From assembly GCA_018806915.1 (NCBI GenBank), contig JAGKQI010000098.1, forward strand, positions 1,798,001 through 1,862,000: DNA of 64,000 nucleotides. The letters are read 5' to 3'. This document shows, in pieces, positions 1 to 8,705 of this stretch. The notes under the pieces are model-generated. The model did not search any database and had not been told where the DNA came from. It saw nothing but the letters and a program-made list of their open reading frames with translations. The translations under genes and the position numbers were made by a program. This stretch comes from Phytophthora colocasiae. Lineage: Eukaryota > Oomycota > Peronosporomycetes > Peronosporales > Peronosporaceae. Positions within the stretch are counted from its first letter, which is position 1; each line of letters starts with the position of its first letter.

Positions 1-1263
1 GTTCAACCAGCGCACGGACAGGAGAAATGACGATACCTTCGACAAGACTTTGGTAAATCAAACAACCTGGCATCATTGTGTATGGTAGGGGTTCGTACCA
101 ATCGTTCGCAGTGCATACAACCCAATCTTCTTTCGGCCTTCAGGCCCTCCATTGAACAGGGGGCCGAGGAAATCTTCTCGTCGCATTTCTTCAGCAGTGC
201 GAGGAGCTCTCCTGCACATTTACAAACCATAACTGTTAGTCAACAACAAAATTCCGTTTACCTGGAATGAAATCCACGCGCACAACTTCTTGGTAGGGTC
301 TTGTTTGTTGTGGTTCATTCGCAAGTAGTCCGACAGAGGAATCCGCGTGCCATCAGGCAACTCAATGAGGCTCTTCACCGTGTCTTTCCTGGAGTTGAGA
401 ATCTCAGACGCACGTTCGTCTTCCGCGGAATTCACCGGTGTGTTATCATCCGCCACTCGAATGGCATCGAGGCCTTCGAAATCCAATGCTTCGACAGCTT
501 CTTTCTCTTCAGCATCCGAGAACTGCTGCTTGCTCGTCTGTTCATGACCCTGAGCCTGCTTCTGTCGTGCTACTTCCATCCTGTACTTCTTTTCCTTCAA
601 CTCCTCCCGATCCTTGTGCATCGTCACTCTTTCCTTCAGCAACTGAAGTCCTGCAAGCTCCTTCTGTGTCGCTGATTCTGCGTCTTTTGCTCCACTGAAG
701 TATGGTGCAATTTCCTCATTGATCGTTGCCTCCCGCTTCCCGAAACCAGCCTTCACGACTTCCAGTCTCTGCTCTGCCTCCTTCTGGAACTTAGCCGCAG
801 CTACAACGCATGTATTCGGGCAGGGAGACTTGCCATTCACTTCTTCATCTGACCCATCACAACAGTCACAAATACCGTCGTGAATTCGTGACGTGTGGAT
901 CTAAACAACCACGAAACGTATTGTCAATGACAATTTTTACGCTAAAACCCACTAAATCAGCTTCATTTCTCTCACCTTTCCAGGGAAGAACCCACCATTC
1001 TCGCAATGAAACAGAGAAGTTATCAAGTGCGAGCAGGCAGCTGTGCCTGGTTCATCCTGGCCGTCATCACAGTCGCAGAACTCATCGTTCACTCGACTAA
1101 TGGGCAAATTGGTGGATTTACCGCCCACAACGCACGAAAACTCGGCTGAACGGTACTTAGACTGATCAGATGGAGCTACGCCATGAATATGCACGGAGGA
1201 GGAGGCGTAGGAGGCAGCGGGGAGCAGCGTAAGCAGCGCTAGGGGGTGCAGCAAGCGCGTCAT
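1..1263 (-). CDS. PRKCSH: Glucosidase II beta subunit-like (partial)
   Basis: This is the N-terminal part of the ER glucosidase II regulatory subunit, which holds the alpha subunit in the ER lumen while it trims glucose from N-glycans. Exon 1 (1263-976) encodes a hydrophobic signal peptide followed by a cysteine-rich LDL-receptor-A-like repeat with the calcium-binding pattern CDCDDGQDEPGT. Exon 2 (about 900-262) opens with the second repeat (ICDCCDGSDE) and continues into a charged coiled-coil region. Exon 3 starts at about 211 and runs off the window. The start at 1263 gives a clean signal peptide; an upstream in-frame stretch is not needed. Oddity: to join the coiled-coil frame to the frame read in exon 3 (VRVDFIPG then ELLALLKK) a single-base shift is needed near 296-312. 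The N-terminal identity is secure; everything downstream of 312 is uncertain. Confidence 0.75.
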
Positions 1264-1360
1264 GTTGCTACACGTTGCGGAATTGCATAATAATGTTCGG
1301 ATTGGTTGAAAATGAAGCTTTATTATTGACCAATTATCATGTTGAAGACAAAGGAGGACA

Positions 1361-2260
1361 TTAAGCGTCCTCCGAATAGTTGCAAGCGTCCTCTCCACAC
1401 TGACACTGGCACTCGCATTCGGCCTCATGTTCTTGTTCGAAGTTCCTTGCGTTCGGCTGCGTGTACATCGTGGCTCCAACAGCTTTAAACTTGGACATCT
1501 TGAACTGTTCCCGCACAGGCACTCTTGGATAATTGCGGATGTCCTTACCGATGGAGCATCGTGTCTCTCGAGGCAACGGTAGTTTCTATCAAAATCAAGA
1601 GTTAGTTGGAGATCAATAGTGCAAGGTGATGCAAGCAGAACGCACTCCTTTCGTCTTCATGGAGCTGAGATCTGGGTAGTCGGCGTTGTCGTTGCTGAAT
1701 GAAGTATACCGGGCTTGCACCAGTCCCCAAATGTCTTCAGACTCCCTGTAGATACAGAAACAACAGTTGACAAAAGCTCCTTATAACCGACAACTGCTGC
1801 TTTATCGATCACTTACTTGGACTTGATGCCGTACGTCGTATCATTTGTTGGGACGAAGCCTCCTTTGCACTTGGCAACGGGTCTCACCACAATATCCGGA
1901 TGTTCGTTCGCAAACTTGCGTGTGTCACCTGCACTTATATATCTTTTTCACAAACAAACAAGTTAAAGTCTTTTCACCAAAGTTACCGTCAAAGATCAAG
2001 AGGGTCACCTACCCGTTCACAATAGCCTGGCGGTTGGTCTCGATAAAGCTGCGTCCGGACTGAACAGCAGGTGAGGGCGTGGCATGCACCCATTTACTGA
2101 TCACCTGACCTGCATTCTCTGGGTCTCGTGCGATCTCATACCCGTAGACATGGCTCGGATTCTTAGCGTCAGGTAAATCGTAGGTTGTGCGTCGCACAGT
2201 TCCCACTGTACTCTTGACCATCGTCCGGCGCATACTCAGAGGGTGGAGTTCCTTGGTCAT
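1361..2260 (-). CDS. CFAP77: CFAP77-like flagellar axoneme protein
   Basis: Four exons with consistent phases: 2260-2013, 1933-1817, 1745-1646 and 1585-1361, giving 229 aa. The pattern (TTYDLP, then VYGYEI, then SFIETNRQAIVNG, then TYGIKSK) follows the DUF4483/CFAP77 family, axonemal microtubule-inner proteins; oomycetes need such proteins for zoospore flagella. The start is the ATG at 2260, since the open frame upstream reaches only a TTG in a repeat. The second intron end uses the TAAG just before a nearer CAG, because only that keeps the frame. The C terminus is an unusual Cys/Glu-rich tail (CECQCQCGEDAC) not expected in the family and might bind metal. Family assignment is from remembered pattern, not a search; an unknown conserved protein is the alternative. 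It is divergent from the NIFK-like gene with a repeat-bearing spacer between. Confidence 0.6.
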
Positions 2261-2316
2261 AATTTCCTCAATCCGTCTTGTTATTCCCAAATGACTAGCA
2301 AAAGCACCACTAATAC

Positions 2317-2470
2317 CTGAGCTCAACAAGAATAGAGCTCTTCAATGCTCTAAATGTAGCTATCCGGATACAAAACTACGGTAACTGAGCTCAACAAGAA
2401 TAGAGCTCTTCAATGCTCTAAATGTAGCTATCCGGATACAAAATCTCGACATGTAGCTATCCGGATACAA
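2317..2470. repeat. 68-bp tandem duplication plus partial third copy
   Basis: A 59-bp block starting CTGAGCTCAACAAG occurs at 2317-2375 and again at 2385-2443 (period 68), and its last 20 bases (ATGTAGCTATCCGGATACAA) recur at 2451-2470. Each full unit contains GAGCTC twice and the near-palindrome TATCCGGATA. The array fills most of the 347-bp spacer between the divergent CFAP77-like and NIFK-like genes, so it may carry repeated regulatory sites for either. Confidence 0.9.
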
Positions 2471-2607
2471 TTTTACCATAGGTATAGATGTATACATTAT
2501 ACACGGCCAGGCCTGCGCTCCAGTCAATTCCGGACTGGCTGGACAATCATCTCGTGTGCATTCGTCACTCGAGTCTCTAGGTGCACGTACACAGCCCCCT
2601 CAGCAAC

Positions 2608-3348
2608 ATGGTGAGCAAGAAGATTGCGGCGCAGTTGGAGAAGCTGCAGGGCGACGAGTGGGACTCGGACAGCGACAGCGAGACGACGAATGCTGCTGCC
2701 AACACTTTCGACTCGAGCAATGACCTGGTGACGCTTCCCACAGCCGCGGAAGCTGCCGCCACTACCGTCACCGGCAAGAAGCGCAAGAGCAAGATGCAGC
2801 GCAAGAAGGAGGCGATTGCACAGGCCAAAGTGCAGCAACAGGAGAAGAAGAAGAACCAGCCGTCCAACGTTATTTATCTCGGCCGCATCCCGCACGGCTT
2901 CTACGAGAAGCAAATGCTGGGCTTCTTCAAGCAATTCGGCGTCGTGCGCCGTGTACGTCTCTCACGTAACAAGCGCACGGGTAACTCGAAGCACTACGCT
3001 TTCATTCAGTTCGACGAGCCGGAGGTGGCGCAAATTGTGGCCAACACCATGAACAAGTACCGACTGTTTGACCACACGCTTTCCTGTCACGTTGTGCCCT
3101 CGCACGCCGTGCACGAGCACATGTTCGTGGGTGCTAACAAGGAGTTCAAGCCGCTTCCCCGACAGGCTATCAACCGCAACCGCCACAACGCGGAGAAGTC
3201 GTTCGAGCAGACTGTGATCAACAACAAGCGACTTGTGACCAAGGAGCGACAGAAACGCAAGGTGCTCAAGGCTCTGGGTATTGACTACGAATTCCCTGGC
3301 TACGAGGCGCAGATGCCGGCCAAGAAGCAGCACATTTCCTTCACATAA
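2608..3348 (+). CDS. NIFK: NIFK/Nop15-like nucleolar RRM protein
   Basis: Encodes a 246-aa single-exon nucleolar RNA-binding protein related to human NIFK (MKI67 FHA-interacting protein) and yeast Nop15, which act in 60S ribosome biogenesis. An acidic/basic N-terminal tail (DEWDSDSDSE, then KKRKSKMQRKK) precedes one RRM at roughly residues 90-170 with RNP2 as VIYLGRIP and RNP1 around HYAFIQF. The C terminus is basic (KRLVTKERQKRKVLKALGIDYEFPGY), as in the family. ATG 2608 was chosen; the open frame extends to a GTG at 2581 only. It shares a spacer with the divergent CFAP77-like gene. Confidence in family is good; NIFK versus Nop15 naming is a matter of lineage. Confidence 0.85.
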   Translation: MVSKKIAAQLEKLQGDEWDSDSDSETTNAAANTFDSSNDLVTLPTAAEAAATTVTGKKRKSKMQRKKEAIAQAKVQQQEKKKNQPSNVIYLGRIPHGFYEKQMLGFFKQFGVVRRVRLSRNKRTGNSKHYAFIQFDEPEVAQIVANTMNKYRLFDHTLSCHVVPSHAVHEHMFVGANKEFKPLPRQAINRNRHNAEKSFEQTVINNKRLVTKERQKRKVLKALGIDYEFPGYEAQMPAKKQHISFT

Positions 3349-4297
3349 ACACTTTTGGACTTGGATATGCAGACGGAATGCATGATCAGAGTGTGGTTTT
3401 TCTGGTGGTGCTGTTCCGCTTTCATTGCTCTACCTTTTCTTCTAGCTACGGTTAATAGATTTGTCCTGTGAGTTGCTGGTTACCAACTTTTGCGGGTATT
3501 TTCTTGCCAACAAACTTGTCAACAGTGAACAGATTACGTGGTACTTGAAGCACTCTTACGAGAGCTTCATCGTTTGCAGTTTCTACGCATTACGTGTTGA
3601 ACAAGAACAAGTTGTTCTCCATATTATAATACTACCGGTAGATGTTTCTCTTTTCTTCCGGCAAGACTTGAACACAAATCCTTTACTGACTCGAGTCTTG
3701 AAATCAGCACAAGTTTCATGTTTGACATCACTATCGAGTTCCCGCAGTTCAGCAGTACATGTATCAGTAGAGAAGACTTCGTGGTTACTTTAATAAGAGC
3801 GACCTTGCCTTCATGGCTTGAAGAAGGCATGCCACACTCCTTCTTCGTGTCTGACCGTCGATCTGAGACCGTGCTGCCTTTACGTTCCAGCAACGGTTTT
3901 TGTGCCGGGCTACCCCTCCTCAAGTTAGCGAGGAATTAATCGAAATAGTTTGAAGCTCTATAGCTCTAGCCTCGACACTTTCTTCCTGCAAAGATCCTTC
4001 TTGGCAATGTCTTGAACAATAGACACCGCACATGTAGAAAATTCCAGACCCAAAGTCCAACGCCATACAAAGCGTTGCAGCTCTTCCAAACCAGGGTTTG
4101 TCTGTGGCTGTGCTATACCGACAAGTTTGTCGACAACACGGCAATTCGCTGTCCGTACGGTACGGTCCGTATCACGTGACATCCTGCACGCGCAACCCAC
4201 ACGTGTTTGTCGTCCATCCACACGGCATTGCTCAGCTGTGGCTCAGTTGTGGCTGCATTTTCAGATTCGCAACCGCACAACTCAAGTAGAACGTCAA
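3349..4297. other. Intergenic, no gene seen
   Basis: About 950 bp between the NIFK-like gene and the acyltransferase. Open frames here are short, overlap on opposite strands and show no recognisable domain, repeat or splice pattern. I see nothing I can support. Confidence 0.5.
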
Positions 4298-5643
4298 ATG
4301 CTGAAGCGTACGGCAAGTGGCGGCCCTGGAGGGCTGCAGGTGGCTTCTCCTCTGGATGCAACTCAACTTGACGTCATCGAGCTTTCGGACCACGTAGTTT
4401 CCTCTCCAGCTTCCGTGTCAGAGGACCAGGGGCTACTAAAGCAAACCAGCACGGAGACACCAGTTAATACTCCCGAGAAGGGAAAAGCAGCATCACCAGC
4501 ACCTCAAACCAAGGTCCTGTTCCTAGATGGAGCTCGTGGCCTCGCAGCTATGCTTGTCGTCGTCCAACACTCGAACGAATTCATGCCGGATCTCCATCTC
4601 GGATCTGTCGGTGTCGACGTCTTCTTCGTGCTCTCTTCGTTTCTACTGACGTGGATTTTCATGAAGAAAAGCATGAAATTGCTGGCTCAAGGCGCGAGTC
4701 TTCGCACTTGGGTCTTCACTATGGCCGACTACTTCCAGAAGCGGTTCTTCCGCGTCTACCCGCTGTTTTTCGTGACGGTGGTAATGTTGTCTTTCATGAC
4801 GACTGAGGACCAAAAGCGCTACTTTGTAGGGGAACGACCGTCATTTGAGATGTTCAAAACGCTCGCTTTCGAGTACGAGTACCGTTATCACGTCTTCTGG
4901 ACGCTGCCACTTGAGATCTCGTACTACTTCGTGATCCCAATCTTGGTGTTGGCCGTCATTGGTATAAGGGGTTTTGGTGGGTACCTGCAGTCCCATTAAC
5001 TGTGTGGATTGTGCACGAAGGAATCTACACCTACCGAGCTAGCCACATGCCAATGAGGCCGCATATCTCAACCTTCCTCACGGGTTCGCTAGCTGCTGTT
5101 GTTTTTGTGAAACTGGACCTGTGGATCAAGAAAACCAAGTTCACTTTCGGATTGTGGCATACGTTAGTGGTTCGAGTGGTCGAAGCTGTGGCGATATCCA
5201 TGCTGTTAAGTGTTTGTTTCCGAGGTGAACTCTTCCACTGGGTGCACGAGAACCCAGCGCCTCCTCCGCAAGGTTTTCCGTACATCAGTGCGTTTTTGGC
5301 GATCATTTTCGTGATTGAGATGGTCCATCCGTCATGCGTGTCAACTGCGTTGGAGTGGAGTGTCCTTCGATTCTGGGGCAAAATCAGTTTCTCCATCTAC
5401 TTGATGCACTCGTTCGTGATCTACAACCCGACGGTGAATGCCCAACACGACTATTTCGACCGCTTCTTCTCCAGACTGATCCTCATCCTCGCCATTTCGA
5501 CCGCGACTTATTACCTCGTCGAATATCCATCACAGTTGCTTACCCAACGCGTGTCCAAGTATCTCGCAGCTGAAGAGAAGAAAGGATCGACAGGAAGGCT
5601 ACAGTTAACGTGTCTCGAGCGGATCACCACCACCAGGAAATAG
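4298..5643 (+). CDS. Acyltransferase-3 (OafA-like) membrane protein, frameshifted
   Basis: A multi-pass membrane O-acyltransferase of the acyltransferase-3 family (PF01757), which transfers acyl groups from acyl-CoA to sugars or other hydroxyl acceptors. After an N-terminal cytosolic tail of about 75 residues, the protein shows the family signature LDGARGLAAMLVVVQHSNEF containing the catalytic His, then VGVDVFFVLSSFLLT and repeated hydrophobic helices to the C terminus. ATG 4298 precedes MLKRTASGG. The gene is split: the first frame stops at 4999 (ends GGYLQSH) and the rest continues in another frame to 5643. Reading one more T in the GGGGTTTTGG run at 4969-4977 gives a continuous WWVPAVP helix, so this is a one-base deletion in the sequence or genome. 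No splice signals explain it. It may be a sequencing error or a recent pseudogene. Confidence 0.75.
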
Positions 5644-5733
5644 TCATCAATTGCTTATAAAACACTCATCTATGTTGATAAACACAAATTCAGTTGAACT
5701 TGAGCATCAGACGGTTCAAGACCTCATTTCTCC

Positions 5734-6860
5734 ATGAACGAGCGATCACCACTGCTACCGCGCACGTCGACAGTGGAGGAGGCACGGGTGAGGAACCTCG
5801 GCAAGCGCGTGAAGCTCCACTCCAAGCGCTTGCGGCAGATCTGGCCTCATATCGCAGTCTTCTTCACGCCCCGGGATATCGTGGATCTAGGTTCAACCTG
5901 TCGACGACTGCAACAACTTCTGGACAACGACCGCGTCTGGTACAACCAGTACAATTGGATGAATGCAAAATGACTTTAATCTCACTGTTGGTGTAGGCAA
6001 TCGCAGTATGATCGGGTGCTTAATCAGCATGTGACGAGGCTCCTTCTTCCACATTTTGAATCGCGGTTCGATAATGACCTTCCGACGAAGGAGAAGCTCC
6101 GTCGAGTGGTGGGTTTTAAACCAAGTTGTTGTGTTATTTTACAAGAGTAGTTTATACTGAAGCTATTGTGTGGACAGATCCATGCTCGACATGTGCACGA
6201 CCCGACGAATGCATTGCAGATCCGACTGCGTGAGGCAGAACGTGAAGTGTTTCGACTAAAGCTACGACAGGTGATCAATTTCAACTATTATTCATTATGT
6301 TATAGTGGAGGAAAAACTGATTGATATGTTGTTTGGTGTCGTAGCACAAAGTTCGGAGTGTGGTGTGGATGAATGTACCGTTGGTGTTGGCACTGTGCTG
6401 TTTGAGTGTATGGAGCTACAGTGCAGCAGCTTTGGAAGACGACAATTATTCTGAGTCGGTCACTCCTTCACCTCAACTTCGAGGCGCAGGGAATTCACCA
6501 GCAAATGTCAGCTCAGTGAAGACGGTAAGAATGCTTCTACTGAGCTACTTGTACTGTAGTAATTAAGTTCTGACAATCGTTTTGCTGCAGTTTGTAGTCG
6601 TAGCAGATTTATTGCTGTTGATTGCTGTGATGGTCTTGGGCGTTAGCGATCTGACTGGGAAGGCATTGTACACTGTTGGAGTGCTGGTAGCAATTGAGAC
6701 AGCGGTGATGCTGGCTGAGTTCGTGGCGTGGTCGTCGTCGCTACAAGTCGCTCATTCTTTCCTGGTGTTGGCAATTCTCGTGTTCAATACTGTGCTGGTT
6801 ACCAAGGAGAAGAAGGAGTACAGCGGTGGAAAAAATTTACGCCCACCAGGATATGCGTGA
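5734..6860 (+). CDS. F-box-like protein with C-terminal membrane helices
   Basis: Five exons in phase: 5734-5939, 5997-6108, 6178-6270, 6345-6524, 6591-6860; 286 aa. Residues about 30-68 resemble an F-box (IAVFFTPRDIVDLGSTCRRLQQLL then DRVW), the Skp1-binding module of SCF ubiquitin ligases. A short charged segment follows, then about four hydrophobic segments (VPLVLALCCLSVW; VVVADLLLLIAVMVLGV; a central and a last helix ending VFNTVLV). An F-box followed by a membrane domain is unusual; exon 4 alone could look like a signal peptide, so two genes are possible, but all junctions splice in phase. TCATTTCTCC immediately upstream of the ATG resembles an oomycete initiator. The last 13 codons and the stop lie within the left terminal repeat of a Tc1-type MITE at 6821. 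Confidence 0.65.
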
Positions 6861-7386
6861 TTTTGTATTGAAGTATGTATTATCATACTGAAATCAAGTC
6901 AAGAGTAGTGTCCGGTCTCAGTATTTAGTATGCCCCCCAAGGCAAGCACGCACAGCCTCAAGTCGCTTCGGCATCGATAGAACACAGTCTTCTACCACCT
7001 TGTAATCGGGTGCGGAGGTCTTGCGAATACTGATGCCTAGGAGTTCGTGTCATCGCTGGTAACTGCGTAGCGAAGCAGGGAGGACTGCTGCGGGCGCTGG
7101 TGACCAAGGATTTTTGCGGTCTAAGACTTTTACTTCATTTTTGTATGCACGTTGCACAGAAGGTGCGCAACTGAAGCGGACTACTAAATTCGTTGACGGT
7201 AATTGGTGGAATTCCACCAATCAGGATAGAGCGAACTCAGAAGAGAAAACGTTTGTGTATCGAGCAGTGCCAGTTTCGTTTAAATTGAGCTAGTATTGAA
7301 GTCACAGTGAGCCGATTCATATCACCTTCTATATCTCGGTACATTTACTTAATGAATGGGTGGGCGTAAACTTTTTCCACCCGCTG
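6821..7386. mobile_element. Tc1/mariner-derived MITE
   Basis: A 566-bp element flanked by TA at 6819-6820 and 7387-7388. Its ends are inverted: left CAGCGGTGGAAAAAATTTACG and right (reverse complement) CAGCGGGTGGAAAAAGTTTACG, continuing GCCCACC in both. Inside, on the minus strand, is a remnant of the C terminus of a Tc1-type transposase. The left end supplies the last codons and stop of the upstream gene. Confidence 0.85.
6918..7040 (-). pseudogene. Tc1 transposase C-terminal remnant
   Basis: Minus-strand translation gives KVVEDCVLSMPKRLEAV followed by a GGHTKY-type ending and a stop at 6918. This is the standard end of Tc1-family transposases (S-x-P-x-R-x3-V ... G-G-x-T-x-Y). Only about 40 residues survive, inside the MITE with matching terminal repeats. 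Confidence 0.75.
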
Positions 7387-7513
7387 TACGTTCGGGAGAT
7401 GGCAGCGTTCTTACCTTCCTACTAACGTCCCAGCATAACCATTCAAATGAGCTATGAGTACTACATCCAATTAACTCTTCTATCAGCTTAAAACTTCGAA
7501 TTAAAGTACTGCG

Positions 7514-8449
7514 TCAATACTCGTATTTCTCGAAGCAACATCCTGCTAGACCTACAATTCCACTCGAAACAACAGGCAATTGCGACCTATTCATCGGTCG
7601 AAACGTAGCATTTCGTGCCACATCCGCTTCGTCATACAGCACACCTGATCGTAGTAGGTCACTCGCAGTAGTTCGAACCAGCGTCTCTCTTAAATCCCTC
7701 TCTTCCGGTCGTTCCAGTGGCCCTTTTGGGCGATTCGAAGGGTCCTGTCGAGACTGTACCCACTTAGCATTGAGCTGTTTCCTCACCTTCCTCTCACTAG
7801 CACGCGCCAATGCACTGCCTGTTGATACCCCATTCATCTCTGCTGCATCATTCTCTGTGTCTTCATCGCTCCACCTGCTTTCCCTCACGTCTCGTCGAGC
7901 AGTTTGAAGAAATTCATGGCGTCTGGTACTGGCTTCCGTCGCTGCAATAGTCTTCTCCTGTTCACTTAACGATTCCATCACCGGTGTCTGCTCCATCTCT
8001 TCTACATGTCGTTGCAACTGCAATGCAATGGCGCGACTGGAATGCTCCGTTTCGATTGCAAAGAGGTTATCACTATGCTGTGGTTCCTCAGTTCTGTCCG
8101 TGAATGCTTTAATACGTTCCCGACTCAGGAACGTTCGATCCAGTCGTTTACCCGTGACGATAGGATGATGACGAAATAGTCTCTCACTACTGCGTATTGC
8201 CATACCCCCAGCTTCTCGTTGGAGCTTCACATTGCGAGCACTTTCATCACTTAGTGCCACTAGCGGGTGAGTGTGCGGAACGGGAGGAGATTGCGGCGTC
8301 AAACGCTCGTTAACGCTGCTAAAAACACGGTGAGACCTTCGTGGATGTGGAGACGGTACTTTGCTTGAGTCAGGATGGGCTTGGGGCGCTGGCGGCGGCG
8401 GCATCGGCTCCAGCTTCTCCTCGCTAACTTCTTCGTCTTGCCACCTCAT
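7514..8449 (-). CDS. Hypothetical polar protein
   Basis: A 311-aa uninterrupted frame from ATG 8449 to TGA 7514 that I do not recognise. The N terminus is Pro-rich (MPPPPAPQ), the body is charged and low in hydrophobic residues, and the last 20 residues are more hydrophobic (VVSSGIVGLAGCCF). There are no signal peptide, membrane helix or known motifs. The length, lack of competing long frames and its position tail-side of the MITE and upstream of XRN2 (same strand, 256 bp gap) support it as a real gene. Composition suggests a largely disordered protein, for example cytoskeletal or flagellar, but nothing proves it. Confidence 0.6.
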   Translation of the reverse strand: MRWQDEEVSEEKLEPMPPPPAPQAHPDSSKVPSPHPRRSHRVFSSVNERLTPQSPPVPHTHPLVALSDESARNVKLQREAGGMAIRSSERLFRHHPIVTGKRLDRTFLSRERIKAFTDRTEEPQHSDNLFAIETEHSSRAIALQLQRHVEEMEQTPVMESLSEQEKTIAATEASTRRHEFLQTARRDVRESRWSDEDTENDAAEMNGVSTGSALARASERKVRKQLNAKWVQSRQDPSNRPKGPLERPEERDLRETLVRTTASDLLRSGVLYDEADVARNATFRPMNRSQLPVVSSGIVGLAGCCFEKYEY

Positions 8450-8705
8450 TTTACAATAATTGTTGCCTTTCTGAATTTTATTTTAACCAATCATAACATG
8501 AAGATAAAGTTAAAGAAGAAAAACGACGAGAATGATGCCAAGCAAGAGAAAGTGAACAATATGTCATAGTCAGCATGTGCAACATGTACCATAGTATATC
8601 GTTAGGTGTTTTTGCGCTGCTGCTTTTCTTCCTAGCGTCCGTCACGGAACTCTACACTATCAGGCTGCACATAGGCAGCACGTATGCATACACCACGTAA
8701 GCAGC

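Noticed and set aside
7120..7380. Possible small gene between the F-box gene and 7514
   Set aside because: All of it lies within the TA-flanked MITE; frames are short and broken.
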